64,000 nucleotides of DNA, from NCBI RefSeq assembly GCF_910591885.1, contig NC_063270.1, forward strand, positions 1,240,001 through 1,304,000, in the 5' to 3' direction. The position numbers were made by a program, and so were the translations under genes. How positions within the stretch are numbered: position 1 is the first letter of the stretch; the number at the start of each line of letters is the position of its first letter. Source of the DNA: Bombus terrestris. Lineage: Eukaryota > Arthropoda > Insecta > Hymenoptera > Apidae. The notes below the pieces were generated by a model. That model was not told where the DNA came from, did no database searches, and worked only from the letters and a program-made list of their open reading frames with translations. Below, piece by piece: positions 12,562 to 23,371 of this stretch.

Positions 12562-14639
12562 GAGAATAGAATAAAGGTCGTCCTTGCCAGACGATGAAAG
12601 CACAGAGTGGCGAGTGGAAAAGCTCAGAGACGTGTCGGCCATGTTGTCAGCAAACTTTCGTCCTCCCCCTTAAATATAAATGTATACGTGCGAGAGTCGC
12701 CGCGATAAAACGCCTTATAGCATGAGTTTCTACTAGGCTATCATACACATTACCTCACGGTAGACTGTATGCATCGTGTTTATTACGCGTCCATAAAAAT
12801 ATCCAGGAATAAGAAAAATATAAATACGAGACTTTCTTGAAAATTGCGAAATCATACGACTTCGTGGAAATTTCTATGTAGAAATATCGAAATTGAAAGA
12901 ACGATAGATAGATTCTCTAAAAGATATTTCTGTGATAGAAAAGATATTTTCCTCGCGGTATAAAACCTAACTTTGAGTGATATTCGAGTCCTTGTTACGT
13001 TAGATATTATTCTTATTATTTTTCTATTATATTCAATTTCTGGAAATTATGTTGATTTTTGGGCAATTAATAGTAAAATAATTTATTTCCAGATAAACGT
13101 TCTCCTATTTTACGCATATTTTCCTACTCATGAGTATTTCTAAGCGAGCGATCATTATCGCGTTTACGACAGTACATGACGGTCCACCGTAGGTTCGCGC
13201 GTATTCTCGAGCTCTTTATCTCCCTTGATCGCGAAACAGTTTCGTCCAATCGGCACCGACCACACGCGCCACGAAATAATTGCAGTCATTCCGAACCATT
13301 CGGTTTATTGGTCAAGATAATCTCATCGCCCTACTTCCACGTCCTATCCATTTTGTCTTCCTACGTGACGTCTATCTAACTTCGTCAAAATGTTTCGTGA
13401 GTCGAACAGATTCCACTAAAACCCAACCTGTGATACAAGCTCAATAACACCGAAAATATACCGCAGCAAAAATAAAGTTATCTTAACGTTCAACAACTCT
13501 TCGGTAGCTTCCCAATAGACGTAACATTTAGAATTTCGTAATTCATGAACCGCTTCTTAATTTATCTAACCACACTTTAAGAGACATAAAAATTTGACAA
13601 AGATGACCAAAAAAGGAAAAAGGTAAAATAAAATTAGAAAATTTCATAGTTGCACGGTAATGCACGCTCCTATCGGCACAGTCGAGCAGGAGCAGTAGGA
13701 GTGTCCGACTATGTTCAGACAAACAGCACAATTCGGGGAAACGTCGACGAACGAGGTTCGAAGCACACGCGTACACGTATGGTGGCAGTTCAGCGCGACT
13801 CGGCCGGCGATATTTCACCGAGGCAAATCGAGTGAAATGGTTCAGAAAGGATCGAATCATCCGCGTTTTGGTCGAGTAATCCGAGCATACCCCACTGTTG
13901 CCGTCTCTTTATCTTTTTCCATCCTCGTCCCCTTTCCCGATTACTCGGTTTCTATCTCGCGCACAGGTGTTTATCCGACCGTACACCCGACACTATTTTC
14001 CCCTTTCTCCCTCGATTCCACGTACGATCATCCCCAGATTTATTTCTCATCGGGAGGAAAGCCAGTTCTGCTTCCGTTTATAGGGCACACGATAGATCAA
14101 CGACGTTATATGCAATCTACTATTTCGATTAAGTTATACACGCCTTTCTGATTCTTGTCACTTACAGAAGGTAAATAATTTTCGGGACGAACTATTGACC
14201 ATGTAATCTATAGTAATTGACCAGCAACGTGCACACCCGTGATTTCAAAAACAGGAAAAACGAAGAGACACAACGAGATAAATCGTAAGAACGCAAGGGG
14301 GGATGAAAACAACGTTGCGCCTACTTACTGTCGAACGCGTAATCAGCAGAAGCACGATGTTTCACTCTCCCTGTGAGTGTTTCTGTGTATTGTGACGGTG
14401 CGTGTTCGTAGTGACGTGCAGCGACGGTCGTTCAATTACACCGGGTGATCGGTCACATCCAGATTAACGCAATCGTTGGTGTCCTCAGGAGCGGCGGGCA
14501 GCAGCATTGCGTGCGTATCGTGGATGATGGGTTGGAACGCGTACTCGCGCGGAAATCGTCGTGGAAATCCTCGACCGTGGATATCCTCGCCGTCGGTCGT
14601 ACGTAACGATCCTCGCTCATGCCGTGAGAATCTCTCGCG

Positions 14640-15210
14640 GGCACTTGTCTTGGATAGCCGTCAGGAGCCGCGGGGGCTTCAGAGAGGAGGAGAGGCCAAG
14701 CTTACGTAGGAGGAGGTGAAGGTAGAGTAGGAGGAAGAAGGTGGATAGTGGTGGTGCTGGTTGGAGGTGGCGGTGATTCCAACCTCGTGGAGAAAGAGGG
14801 ATGAGGAGAGTTGCAGGAGGTAACGCGAGGGAGAGGGCGGAGGTATTCTGCCCCACCCGTACTCGCCTCTGATTGGACCACCCCCGCTCGCTTTACCCCG
14901 GCCATCTCTCCTCCTCCTCCTCCTCCTCCTCCTACTACTACTACTATTCCTCCTGCTCCTCTTCATCCTCGTCGTCCTCCTTCTCTGCCTCTAGCACCTC
15001 TTCCTCTTCTCATACTCCTCATACTCCTCGTCCTCCTCGTCGGCATCCTCCTTTTCCTCCACCTCTCATCTCGCCTCTTACTGCTGCCGCGCCGTTGCTC
15101 CTCGTCATCCACCTCATCCGCCTCCTCCTCCTCTGCAACCGCCACCTCAACCTCCTTCTCTTTTACCGAGCTGTACCTTCTAGTCGGCTCTCTTCTTCTT
15201 CTTCTGGTTC
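14640..15210. repeat. Purine block switching to pyrimidine block, (CTC)n and (CTA)n
   Basis: From about 14675 to 14835 the plus strand is dominated by GGAGG, GAGG and GGTGG motifs. From 14900 to about 15200 it is dominated by CTCC, TCCT and CTTC motifs. The purest parts are (CTC)n at 14908-14933 and CTA repeats at 14932-14946. The two halves are therefore broadly complementary and could fold back on each other. The tracts can also form triplex-type structures (general knowledge of homopurine/homopyrimidine DNA). Long open frames here encode only repeated Ser/Pro/Thr or Arg/Glu runs and should not be read as genes. Confidence 0.8.
14872..14889. promoter_or_regulatory. CCAAT-box plus CACCC/GC-box core
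   Basis: At the switch point between the purine and pyrimidine blocks lies ATTGG (a CCAAT box on the minus strand) at 14872-14876, followed at once by CCACCCCCGCTC (14878-14889), a CACCC/GC-box type sequence bound by Sp1/KLF proteins in animals. The pairing and spacing resemble a promoter, possibly bidirectional, but no initiator, exon or gene is visible on either side. Confidence is limited for that reason. Confidence 0.3.
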
Positions 15211-16172
15211 GCGCCAGCTCACTCTGTCCGTCGGCGCGCGTAAGAACGCCCGCCTCTTTTTCGATGCACCGGAAAACAGGTGCGGAAGCTAGTGTGTGTC
15301 GTGGGGATTCTAGGATTTCTACTGGTTCTCCGGGAGAACCATCGCCGGCTAGGATTCCCGGCATTTATTCCCAGGATCTCCGTCGTATCGCGGAACACCC
15401 TTCGCCCGTTGCATTTTCAAAATTCTGAAACGAAGAAACCCCGTCGCCGACCGACGGTGCACGCTCGATAGGCATTCACTCGCTCTCGAATCTCCGTTAC
15501 GTTTTACCCGTGTATTGCAACGCTTCGCTAAACTGCCGACCAAATCCTCTCTTCGTTCGCCCCTTTCTTCTTCTTTTCCTATCTCAGTCTTTTCTGCCGT
15601 TACTTTTTACGATCGTTTATTTTTGTTGTGATCGATAAGGAGCAGGTGCTCGAAAGAGCGTTACGAGTGCTCTCGTGCCGCCAATCAAACGCAATTATTT
15701 TTTAAAAGTACACTGTTTCTATTGTATTGAAAATATCCGGCTTTTAGGGAATAAAAAGATTGTGGAACCTCGTAGTACTAAACGAATTCGTAACGAGAAG
15801 AAAATTGGGCTGAGTATTATACGTCAAGTATCGGGCCATCTACCTCCTGAGGTACATTCTATCTTTCAAAATTTTTAAGTATTATATCAAATTTTGTGAA
15901 GCACAAGTTTCTTTGCAATAACTATTTCCCATTTTGATCCTGGATAACAACAGAACCAAGTCCTCGACTGGACTTCACAAGTTCGCTCGTTTCCACCGGA
16001 TATACCGTTTCTATTGTCGAATAGCCATCGTATTTCGAGCGGAATAAACGATTCGCACGTTCCGACTATAAATTACGGCGCATTTGCGACGAACGCTCAG
16101 CGGAAAGGTATCCGGGACAGGAGACGGACAGGGAGCGCGGCGAGGATGCCTTAAGGCGACGGCATTTCGATA

Positions 16173-16185
16173 ATTGGAAACCAAT
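16173..16185. promoter_or_regulatory. Palindromic double CCAAT box
   Basis: ATTGG-AAA-CCAAT places one NF-Y type CCAAT box on each strand in a 13-base palindrome, within a CpG-rich block. No initiator or exon is linked to it. Confidence 0.25.
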
Positions 16186-19100
16186 GAGGCAGCAGTGGGA
16201 GGGTTTCCAAGCTAAAAATCAACCCTTCCACCCTACCTTCGGGCCCTAATGAAGCGAACCTTCGCCGTTGCCAGCCGACGTGCATGCCTCCGCGTCGTAT
16301 TAATTGCCTGCCTCCCCGACTTCTCGTCCCTCGACGTCCTCCTTCCGCCCCCACCCATTTAAACTACCCCATGTTCACCCCTTGATTCGCGTCCTGCCGT
16401 TTTGCCTCCTCTTCTTACGTCGCGCCGTCTCGCAGTTAGTCGCGATAGCGCATTTTTCGACAAATTGGATCACGCTACCGTGCAAACGGCCAAGAAACGG
16501 CTAATACTCGCTGGAATAATGGACCGGTGCGGCACGATGCCGGTTACTCAATGGTTAAAGTGGAAATGTTGAGTGAATAAATCGGGCGGTCTTCAAGAAT
16601 TAGAGTTTTTGGTGGTAGGGTTTTTCTTCAAAAAGAATAAGGAATCTTTAAAATGTTCTAAAGATTTCTGTTCATAAAAATATGAAACAGATGTCGAAAA
16701 TATATATTTGATTGAGTTGTCGAAAGAATAAGATATCTAAGGATTTAACATGATGTGATGATAGGTGGTAAATGGAGTATGGGAGTGAATAGGAATTTAG
16801 TAAAATATGATGCTGAATTTCTGTTAAAATATATACAGATGCAGACTCCATCTATTGTCGTTGTTAATAAATAAAAAATTTGACGTTGAAATTTGTATAA
16901 TTGAGTCGATAATATCATTACGTAAAAGTAAAACGTACAAGTTGCACGATATGTGAATTTTGATATTCTAATTCTTCAATTTATTTCAATTTATTAATCG
17001 AACAAAATGATAAAGGACCACCAGAATATAAATTCCTTTTATAACAAATTTTCTGAAGATATTTGTATGCATATCCTCCACTACACACCACGATTAACTG
17101 ATCATCGCTACAAACAAAACTAATTTGGAAATAATGTGTAAAAAGTTACTATCACTGAACTTTGCAACGTCGTCTAACACTAAGCGCAACCTAACAAGAA
17201 GGAATAAAACGATTAATCAAACCATTAGCTATATTACAATAACTCTTGCAATCATAATAACTTTATTTTCAAGCAACAACTATCTTTGTCAAAGAATTTG
17301 TTCACAAAAAATATTAAACGGTATTAGAACATAGTTTACTCAAATTTAAATGTCTTTCTTTCAAGAAAGATTGATCGAATCATAGTTACGTTATACATCA
17401 GAATATTTGAGGTGTATGTTGGCGATAGAAGGTTTAAAAACACTAGAGTATATTTAACAATATAATTTATTAAAGTATACCCTACGTGTACACTAGTCGT
17501 ATAACACAACTGCTGGCTTGATTCGTGATTACGAATATATCAGCGCAAGGGAAGTATCAACTTAGCTGCTACTGCTCGTGTCATTCGATAACAAAGATTG
17601 CCTCGCTACCCTGTTCGCTATATTTATAACCGTCGGAGTTGACAAAAGGCGTTGGGATTTTAATTTCGAAGGTGTTCTCGAAAGATCCCAACGGACGCTG
17701 AACTCTCGACCTTGTTTATGAATTTTAACTTTTCGGGTAGTCGACTCGAGGGCATATGATCACGATAAAAACGACGGATTTTGATTAACCATCGGTCACC
17801 GCCTAAGGTTGCCGGATCTATAATAAACTAATCTATCGGTAAACACGGTTTTCGTGTAGCGAATTCAGTGGACGGAAACCGTTATGAATTTTACCGTCGA
17901 GTGCCGCTACATATTTATCTACGTTATATATCAGAATGTTTAATATGTACGTTTCCGAAGTTTCAATTTTGGAGATCTTGTGGTCATAGAAAATATTTGG
18001 GCGGCGATCCTTAGGTGGTGCCTTTAAGGTTGAGCGAGGTTAGGGCCACTCTGAACGTAATTCCGTTAGGTAGGCCTCGAATCGATATAATCAACGAACA
18101 CGCAGGGGGTGAGTTTTCACCCGATGCCGGTTGCTTCACTACTATTCTTCCTCCTAAATTCAGAGCCCCCCGCACGGTCTGTAATCTTCGGACGCTCTCG
18201 AGAACGACCCTTATTCCTCGGAAGGGAGCGCAATCCGATTCGGAGCTATCCGACGGTTTGAACCGGTGTCATCAAAAGGAAACCTGCCGCCGAAATCAGA
18301 TTGCTAAATGTTTTCCAAACTTGTGGATCATCGCGTTCCAACGATTGCTTAGTAACGTATCGAAAATTATTTAAATTGGTTCTTTTCTATAATTTATCTA
18401 ATATAAAGTTTAAAAACTGGGTATTAAGTAGGCAGTAAGGGCCATAGTAAGAAAAAAATCAATGATGGATAATGAAAAAATTGTATCGAGCTAAGAGAAA
18501 TGATGGAAACTAAAGTTTAAATATAGAAATAATCTACTAAGTCTGTGTACAAATTTTCAATACAAATTATACTATGTACAAGTATAAACTCTAACAATCG
18601 TGGATAATGGGAGAATTGTATGTGTGTATTGTATTCCTCCAATATTATTAAAGATCATTACACAGAATCGCGTTCCCTCAACCTAACATAAAATCAATTT
18701 CGAAAACGCAATTCACAAAGCAACACTGCATTCTTCTCACACGCTCTGTTTTTCCAAAAAAGAAACAGACACTTACATCTCAAATCTGCTAGGCCATCGA
18801 TATGTCACCAAGCACTTCCGTTCTCCTCCATTAAGTCATTAATTCAATGTAATCCTTTCATGTTCAAACCGACGTAAAACTGACACATCAGGTAAAATAC
18901 ACAACGAATAGTGTCACAATTGCAATGGTCTTGAGGCTGGTTCACCAATGGCGACGACGCGTACGTGCACCGTCGGCGACGTCGAACATCTTCGACGGTT
19001 CACAGGAAGAACGAAATGGAAAAGTGTGACGCGACAAGTACTCGGTACTTTCGATGACGGAGCCAAGACGCCGGAATGAACATGGGCGCGAGATGTGGCA

Positions 19101-19204
19101 CACCCCGAGACCTAGACACTACTGAACCAGCCCCATGGCAAACCTTGTTAACGGCAGTCGACAACCAAGTTTAAACTTCGGGTAACAATTCCCCTACCAG
19201 CTAA

Positions 19205-19297
19205 CTCTCTCTTTCTCTCTCTCTCTCTGTTTCTCTCCTCGCGTGCTCTCCCCCTCCCTCTGGGAACTATCTCTCTCTCCCCCTTTGTCTCTCCCGT
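19205..19297. repeat. (CT)n and mixed pyrimidine tract
   Basis: CT dinucleotides run almost unbroken at 19205-19228, then a CT/CCCT-rich stretch continues to about 19297. On the minus strand this is a GAGAG array, the recognition sequence of GAGA-type factors in insects. No promoter element beside it could be confirmed. Confidence 0.8.
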
Positions 19298-20437
19298 TTG
19301 CCGCGGCGGAAGGTGATAGAAGAATTCTTAAGAAGCTGGTATAATTAATCATCTCTCGATCGAATCATCCGAGCATCGTGATAATTCGGGGGTAAAGTTG
19401 GTGGTGGGTGCTGGACGAAGTCGTTCCTTGAAAAATCGATTCGTAGGTGGTTTCGAAAATTCAGTGAGTGATAGGAAAGTGAATTCTTTTAGTAGTAGAG
19501 ACAAAAACATAGGTTGTATAATTGGTGAGGATAAGTATCGAAGAATGAAATAAAATGTCATTGGTATTATAGTAGTGACGTGATTGAAGAAAGGATTTTT
19601 CTAAATGAAATCGAAAAAGGTACTTGCCGTAAACTATGTTTGTATACTTAGAAATCTATACTACTTAAGAACCAGATACGATAACCTTTACGGAAGAAGC
19701 ACTTAAACTAATGAAATTATATTAAAAGCAAATTTCTTAAAGCATAAATAATAATATACAAACAGAAACATATCTTTGTACAAAAGAAGTACCCAATACC
19801 AGCTAATAATTCCATAAAACCAACTCCATTTCTCTTACAATTGTCTATTACCATCGAACGAGATCTAAAACCTTCGTATATCGTTGAAAGCATCCCGCAT
19901 TCGAAGAAACTGCAAACACCCTCATCGCAGCCCGAAAAACCAGTCACCATCTACCTCGTGCAGCACCGTATTCCATCGAAGGAGAAACAGAATCCAGGGG
20001 AAGTGACGTATCTACGCGGAACTCCAGCCTAAGTTCGAGCTGAATCAACTTAAGATGGGGCAGGAAACTCCGAACGGGTACCAAAGAAGTCCTTTTGTAC
20101 TTGGCCTTGATCGGCCCTGTCTTTGGAAACCGGGACGAAACGCGCCAGCTGTCGTTAACCCCGAATCCCGGTGATCCTTCGTGGCCGAAAACGGAGCACC
20201 AGACACAAACCGGTGAGAGTAAGAGGAAGAGAAAGAGAGCGAGAGTGAACGTAGGAAACGAGCTTCCTACCAAGTTCACCGCAACCTTCCTGAGCGGCGC
20301 GTTGGTGCGAAACTTGGTAGCCGCGTAACAAGAAAGAAGTAACTATCGTTGAAGCGGACTAGTTTGTTCAATGGCACGAGCCGTAGAGGTGGCGGGGCGG
20401 AGGGGGTGCAGCAAGGGGGCCAACGCCGAAAGAGAAC

Positions 20438-20475
20438 GAGAGAGAGAGAGAGAGGGAGAGATGAGAAGGTGAGTC
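20438..20475. repeat. (GA)n tract
   Basis: A pure GA run at 20438-20454 leads into GGAGAGATGAGAAGG. It is part of a CpG-rich block at about 20000-20790 and is a possible GAGA-factor binding array. Confidence 0.8.
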
Positions 20476-21141
20476 GAAGTTCTTCGCAAGAACAAGAACA
20501 AAGTTCCGGACCAAAGCACCTCTCGCCCTCCGCTTCTGTTCCTCTCCTGTGGCCCCCTACTCCTTCTGGTCCCCCTCGTGACCCCCCTACGTGTATGTAT
20601 AGTCTTGCAGATGCGCGCACTTGCCAGTGCGACCAGTTCACCTTGGAAACTTTGACGAAAATCAAATTCCAAGTGCACCGGCCACGCAGAAGCCTATTTC
20701 ACTCGGAAGGCTATTCCGAATTTACCATCGCGAGAAACGTACCAGCGGGCGAGAACGCGACCGACCGAATGGATACAACGATATCGAAACGTAGCTGATA
20801 CTACTTTTCATGGAGGTGGATGTTACAAGTTTAGATACGCAAGTGGAATAGGAGTGTTTGAGATCTTTGGTACATAAGTCTAATGGATTGCCGAAGTGGA
20901 TTTTGAAGATGCGGATCGTAGTAGCAAAAAAATGGTTTTGAATTTATGTGGTGCAGTTTGATACTAAATTATAGGAACGTGATGTGAATGCAGTGCGTGA
21001 TTCCAATGATAACTTATACGATACTTTGTCTTATTAATAAATAGTAAAACTCGTGCTACTTGGATAACCAATTTTGTCTAATTATAACCGAGATTATCTA
21101 TTAAAGAAAAAACGTACAAGTTTTAAATAGTACACGTAGCT

Positions 21142-21162
21142 TGGTCTTCACGTTGAAGACCA
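21142..21162. repeat. 9-bp palindrome with 3-base loop
   Basis: TGGTCTTCA at 21142-21150 and TGAAGACCA at 21154-21162 are exact reverse complements separated by CGT. A 21-base near-perfect palindrome in AT-rich surroundings could be a dimeric protein site or a cruciform. No gene context helps choose. Confidence 0.5.
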
Positions 21163-21299
21163 CAAAATGATAATTTTCTAATATGTGCTCAGTTAACAAA
21201 CGAATGACACATCTTTAATTAAAACAGATTCACACTTCAACAATCAGAAGAGTCTTCCAGGTATGAAATAGCAGAAAGTACCAAAAATTGAACCTACCA

Positions 21300-22200
21300 T
21301 ACCAATAAACACGAAGAGAGTATAAAAATGTCTCTTTGCACAAATGGTACTTACTCGTTCATTTCGATCGAAGACAGGCAACGCTTGCGAGAAGGATCGT
21401 ACCACGAGGATGACTGGAGATCCGTGTGGAAGCCGGAAGAACGCGTGAAAACGCGGTCACTGATAAGATCCTGGATCGTTGGTAACGATTTGGATAAGGA
21501 AACACGCGTCCGCGATAGCGAAAAGAGAAGGACGTAGACCCGTGATCGACGTTAGCCAGCCGTACGAGAGATCAGTCCAAACGGTGCGCGCCGCGACGTC
21601 GGCGAAGAGCGGCGATTTTCCACGAGCAACCCCGAGAGGTCGTACACAGCGAGAGAACGGCGGCAGCGTCAGTAGGAGGACGTCGGAGGAAGAGGAGGTG
21701 GAGAACGAGGAGACGACGGAGGTGGAAGTGGAAGGAGCCAGAGGAGAATTTCGAGCTGGTATTGGTGAGGAGAGAGGGCCGCGCGCCGCGTCGCTACATC
21801 GTCAGGAGTTGCGCGCCTGTGTGCGCTCGTGAGGAGTTAGATTAGAGGAGAGGAGAGACCAAAGAGAAACGGAGAGACCCGGGAAACACAGACGATCGAG
21901 GAGAGAGGACCGACGGACAGAGAGAGAACGAAAGGATGAGAGGAGGCAAGAGGAGGTTGGATGTGCGTTACCGTGAGCTAGTGGTAGTGAGAGTAAAACT
22001 TTTCTCGCTTGTGTTCGTACGTACGCATCGACTCGCCTCCCGAGGAAGGGAGGCAGGGGCCATAGCCAGAAAGAGAGAGTGGAGAGAAGAGAAGAAGAGA
22101 CGAGGAGCAGAGAAGCGGATAAAGGTGGAGGAACAGGAGGAGGAGGAGGAGGAGGAGGAGGAGGAGGAGGAGGAGGAGGGGGAGGAGGAGAAAGATAGGG
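21300..22200 (+). promoter_or_regulatory. CpG- and purine-rich block, possible promoter/5' leader
   Basis: The stretch is rich in CpG up to about 21830 and then becomes strongly purine-rich on the plus strand (GAGAGA, GGAGG) up to 22193. ATCAGTC at 21571-21577 fits the insect initiator consensus TCAGTY. The composition resembles insect 5' untranslated leaders. The 117-codon frame at 21479-21832 is Arg/Glu-rich with no domain, and it starts at a non-ATG codon. A first non-coding exon of a gene transcribed to the right is possible but not demonstrated, because no strong donor follows. Confidence 0.22.
22135..22190 (+). repeat. (AGG)n microsatellite, about 18 units
   Basis: AGG triplets run from 22135 to 22190 with one extra-G interruption near 22180. 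This is the longest pure simple repeat I found in the window. GGA repeats are known to form compact G-quadruplex structures in DNA and RNA (established knowledge), so a plus-strand transcript could carry one. The matching 'poly-Glu' and 'poly-Pro' frames on the two strands are products of the repeat. Confidence 0.92.
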
Positions 22201-23017
22201 CGTAGTACGATTTTGCTGGTACGGAGACGAGCTTCCAAGCAAAACGCGTGGTCCACCTCCGAGTTATTTCCTTTTCCAGTCACCCTCGCCTCCCCCTTTA
22301 GGCCCGCCCTGTCCCTTAGGCTGCCTGGACGGTGCAAATTATTACCCGTCGCAGGTGCATTTTTTCTGTTCCTTCGGAGCAAATGTTTCTGCTGCGGAGG
22401 AAGCGGCGTCGTTCCTTTTCTTCCTCACTCCAGAATATCAACCGCGTGATGGAAAGTTCTGGAGAACTGGTAACCAACAGCTTTCACTGTTTCCGCTCAG
22501 GGACAAACAGGAACCGAGTTCGACCGTGAGCTTCGCCCGATTGCTAAACCGGACTGTTCTTATTATTATTACAGCTAAAGAAACTGAATACTATGGAAAC
22601 TGAAATACGGAAATCTTCGCAAGCCTCATTTCAATCCTAGTTGTTCCAAGGAATTTCATGACATATTTACGTCATTGTTTTCTAGAATATGACTAATTGT
22701 CAAGTTAGGTTCCTTTCCGAAATCTGACAAAATTTGATTACAAACACCAACTTCCAATACTACTCAACACTTGTACCATCGTCTCAAAGTTATTCCACAA
22801 AAATTTTATTAAATTATTCCTTCGCCATTACAGAATTCGCTTGGACCACCGTATTTAGAGACCCAAACATCTCTAGCGTTCATCAACTAGAAGCATTCAG
22901 AGCCAACAAGTATTCGGAATTCTTGGGGAAGCCCCGGCGGCAAAGAAAGCAAAAGCCTTGCGGAATCGTACGTGGCGAAACCGAAGATGCCTTATGATCG
23001 CGGACAGCAGTTCGTTC

Positions 23018-23048
23018 CTCGACGGTAGGCGGACTACCGAACGTCGAG
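23018..23048. repeat. Bulged 11-bp inverted repeat
   Basis: CTCGA-CGGTAG (23018-23028) pairs with CTACCG (23034-23039) and, after a 4-base bulge, TCGAG (23044-23048). The loop is GCGGA. It lies in a CpG-rich block. Function unknown. Confidence 0.45.
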
Positions 23049-23311
23049 TTTAATGCAGATTAAGGAGCGCGGGGGCTGGAGGGTCCTTTGTAGAACGCGT
23101 TTCGTTCGGTATTAGCTGGAAGTAGCTCGTAGAACCGTGGTATTACCTGGAATTACGTCTCAATCTACCGTGGCCGTCGACTAAACTAATATTAAAACTT
23201 TTAACGTAGTTAGAGCGCGGCCCGTGGTTGCTTTACCGTCCGTGAAGCTTCTCTCTCTTTCTCCCTCCTCTCTTTCTCCTTGCCTCTCTTCATCGTTCTC
23301 TCCTTTTAAAC

Positions 23312-23327
23312 CTCTCTCTCTCTCTCT
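23312..23327. repeat. (CT)8 microsatellite
   Basis: A pure CT run within a broader pyrimidine tract from about 23246 to 23340. Confidence 0.85.
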
Positions 23328-23342
23328 TCTTCTCTTCCTGCT

Positions 23343-23371
23343 TATACATGTGTACACGCGCGTATACGTGT
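23343..23371. repeat. 29-bp alternating purine/pyrimidine tract (Z-DNA-prone)
   Basis: Every base alternates pyrimidine/purine from 23343 to 23371, including the core CACGCGCG. Such tracts with CG/TG steps favour Z-DNA under supercoiling (established). It follows directly after the CT-rich tract. Confidence 0.7.

Larger units (their letters stand above)
7663..14639. other. Noncoding DNA, mixed composition
   Basis: No exon can be supported. CpG-rich pieces lie at about 7790-8230, 8830-9260, 10680-11100 and 11440-11950. AT-rich spacers lie at about 8240-8800, 9290-9780, 12000-12260 and 12780-13140. The sequence ACGAAGAAG-GTAAGAAC at about 8212-8228 matches a plus-strand donor well, but the region before it has no clear coding frame. 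Small hairpins inside the span are listed separately. Confidence 0.45.
15211..21299. other. Noncoding DNA with CpG-rich blocks
   Basis: CpG-rich parts lie at about 15220-15560, 15950-16510, 18000-18340 and 20000-20790. Strongly AT-rich parts lie at about 16600-17340 and 18360-18700. The open frames of 60-150 codons in the CpG-rich parts occur on both strands at once, carry no domain, and often begin at non-ATG codons. I see no exon. Confidence 0.45.

Noticed and set aside
14811..15428. Open frame of 205 codons, the longest in the window
   Set aside because: It runs through CTC/CTT-type repeats and encodes only Pro/Ser/Leu/Thr runs; the opposite strand is equally open. A repeat artefact.
17388..17951. 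Two similar stretches of about 31 bases (17388-17418 and 17920-17951)
   Set aside because: Six or so mismatches in an AT-rich 31-mer without extended flanking similarity; not enough to call a repeat family.
21802..22242. Open frame with a long proline run on the minus strand, and a glutamate run on the plus strand
   Set aside because: Both are translations of the (AGG)n microsatellite.
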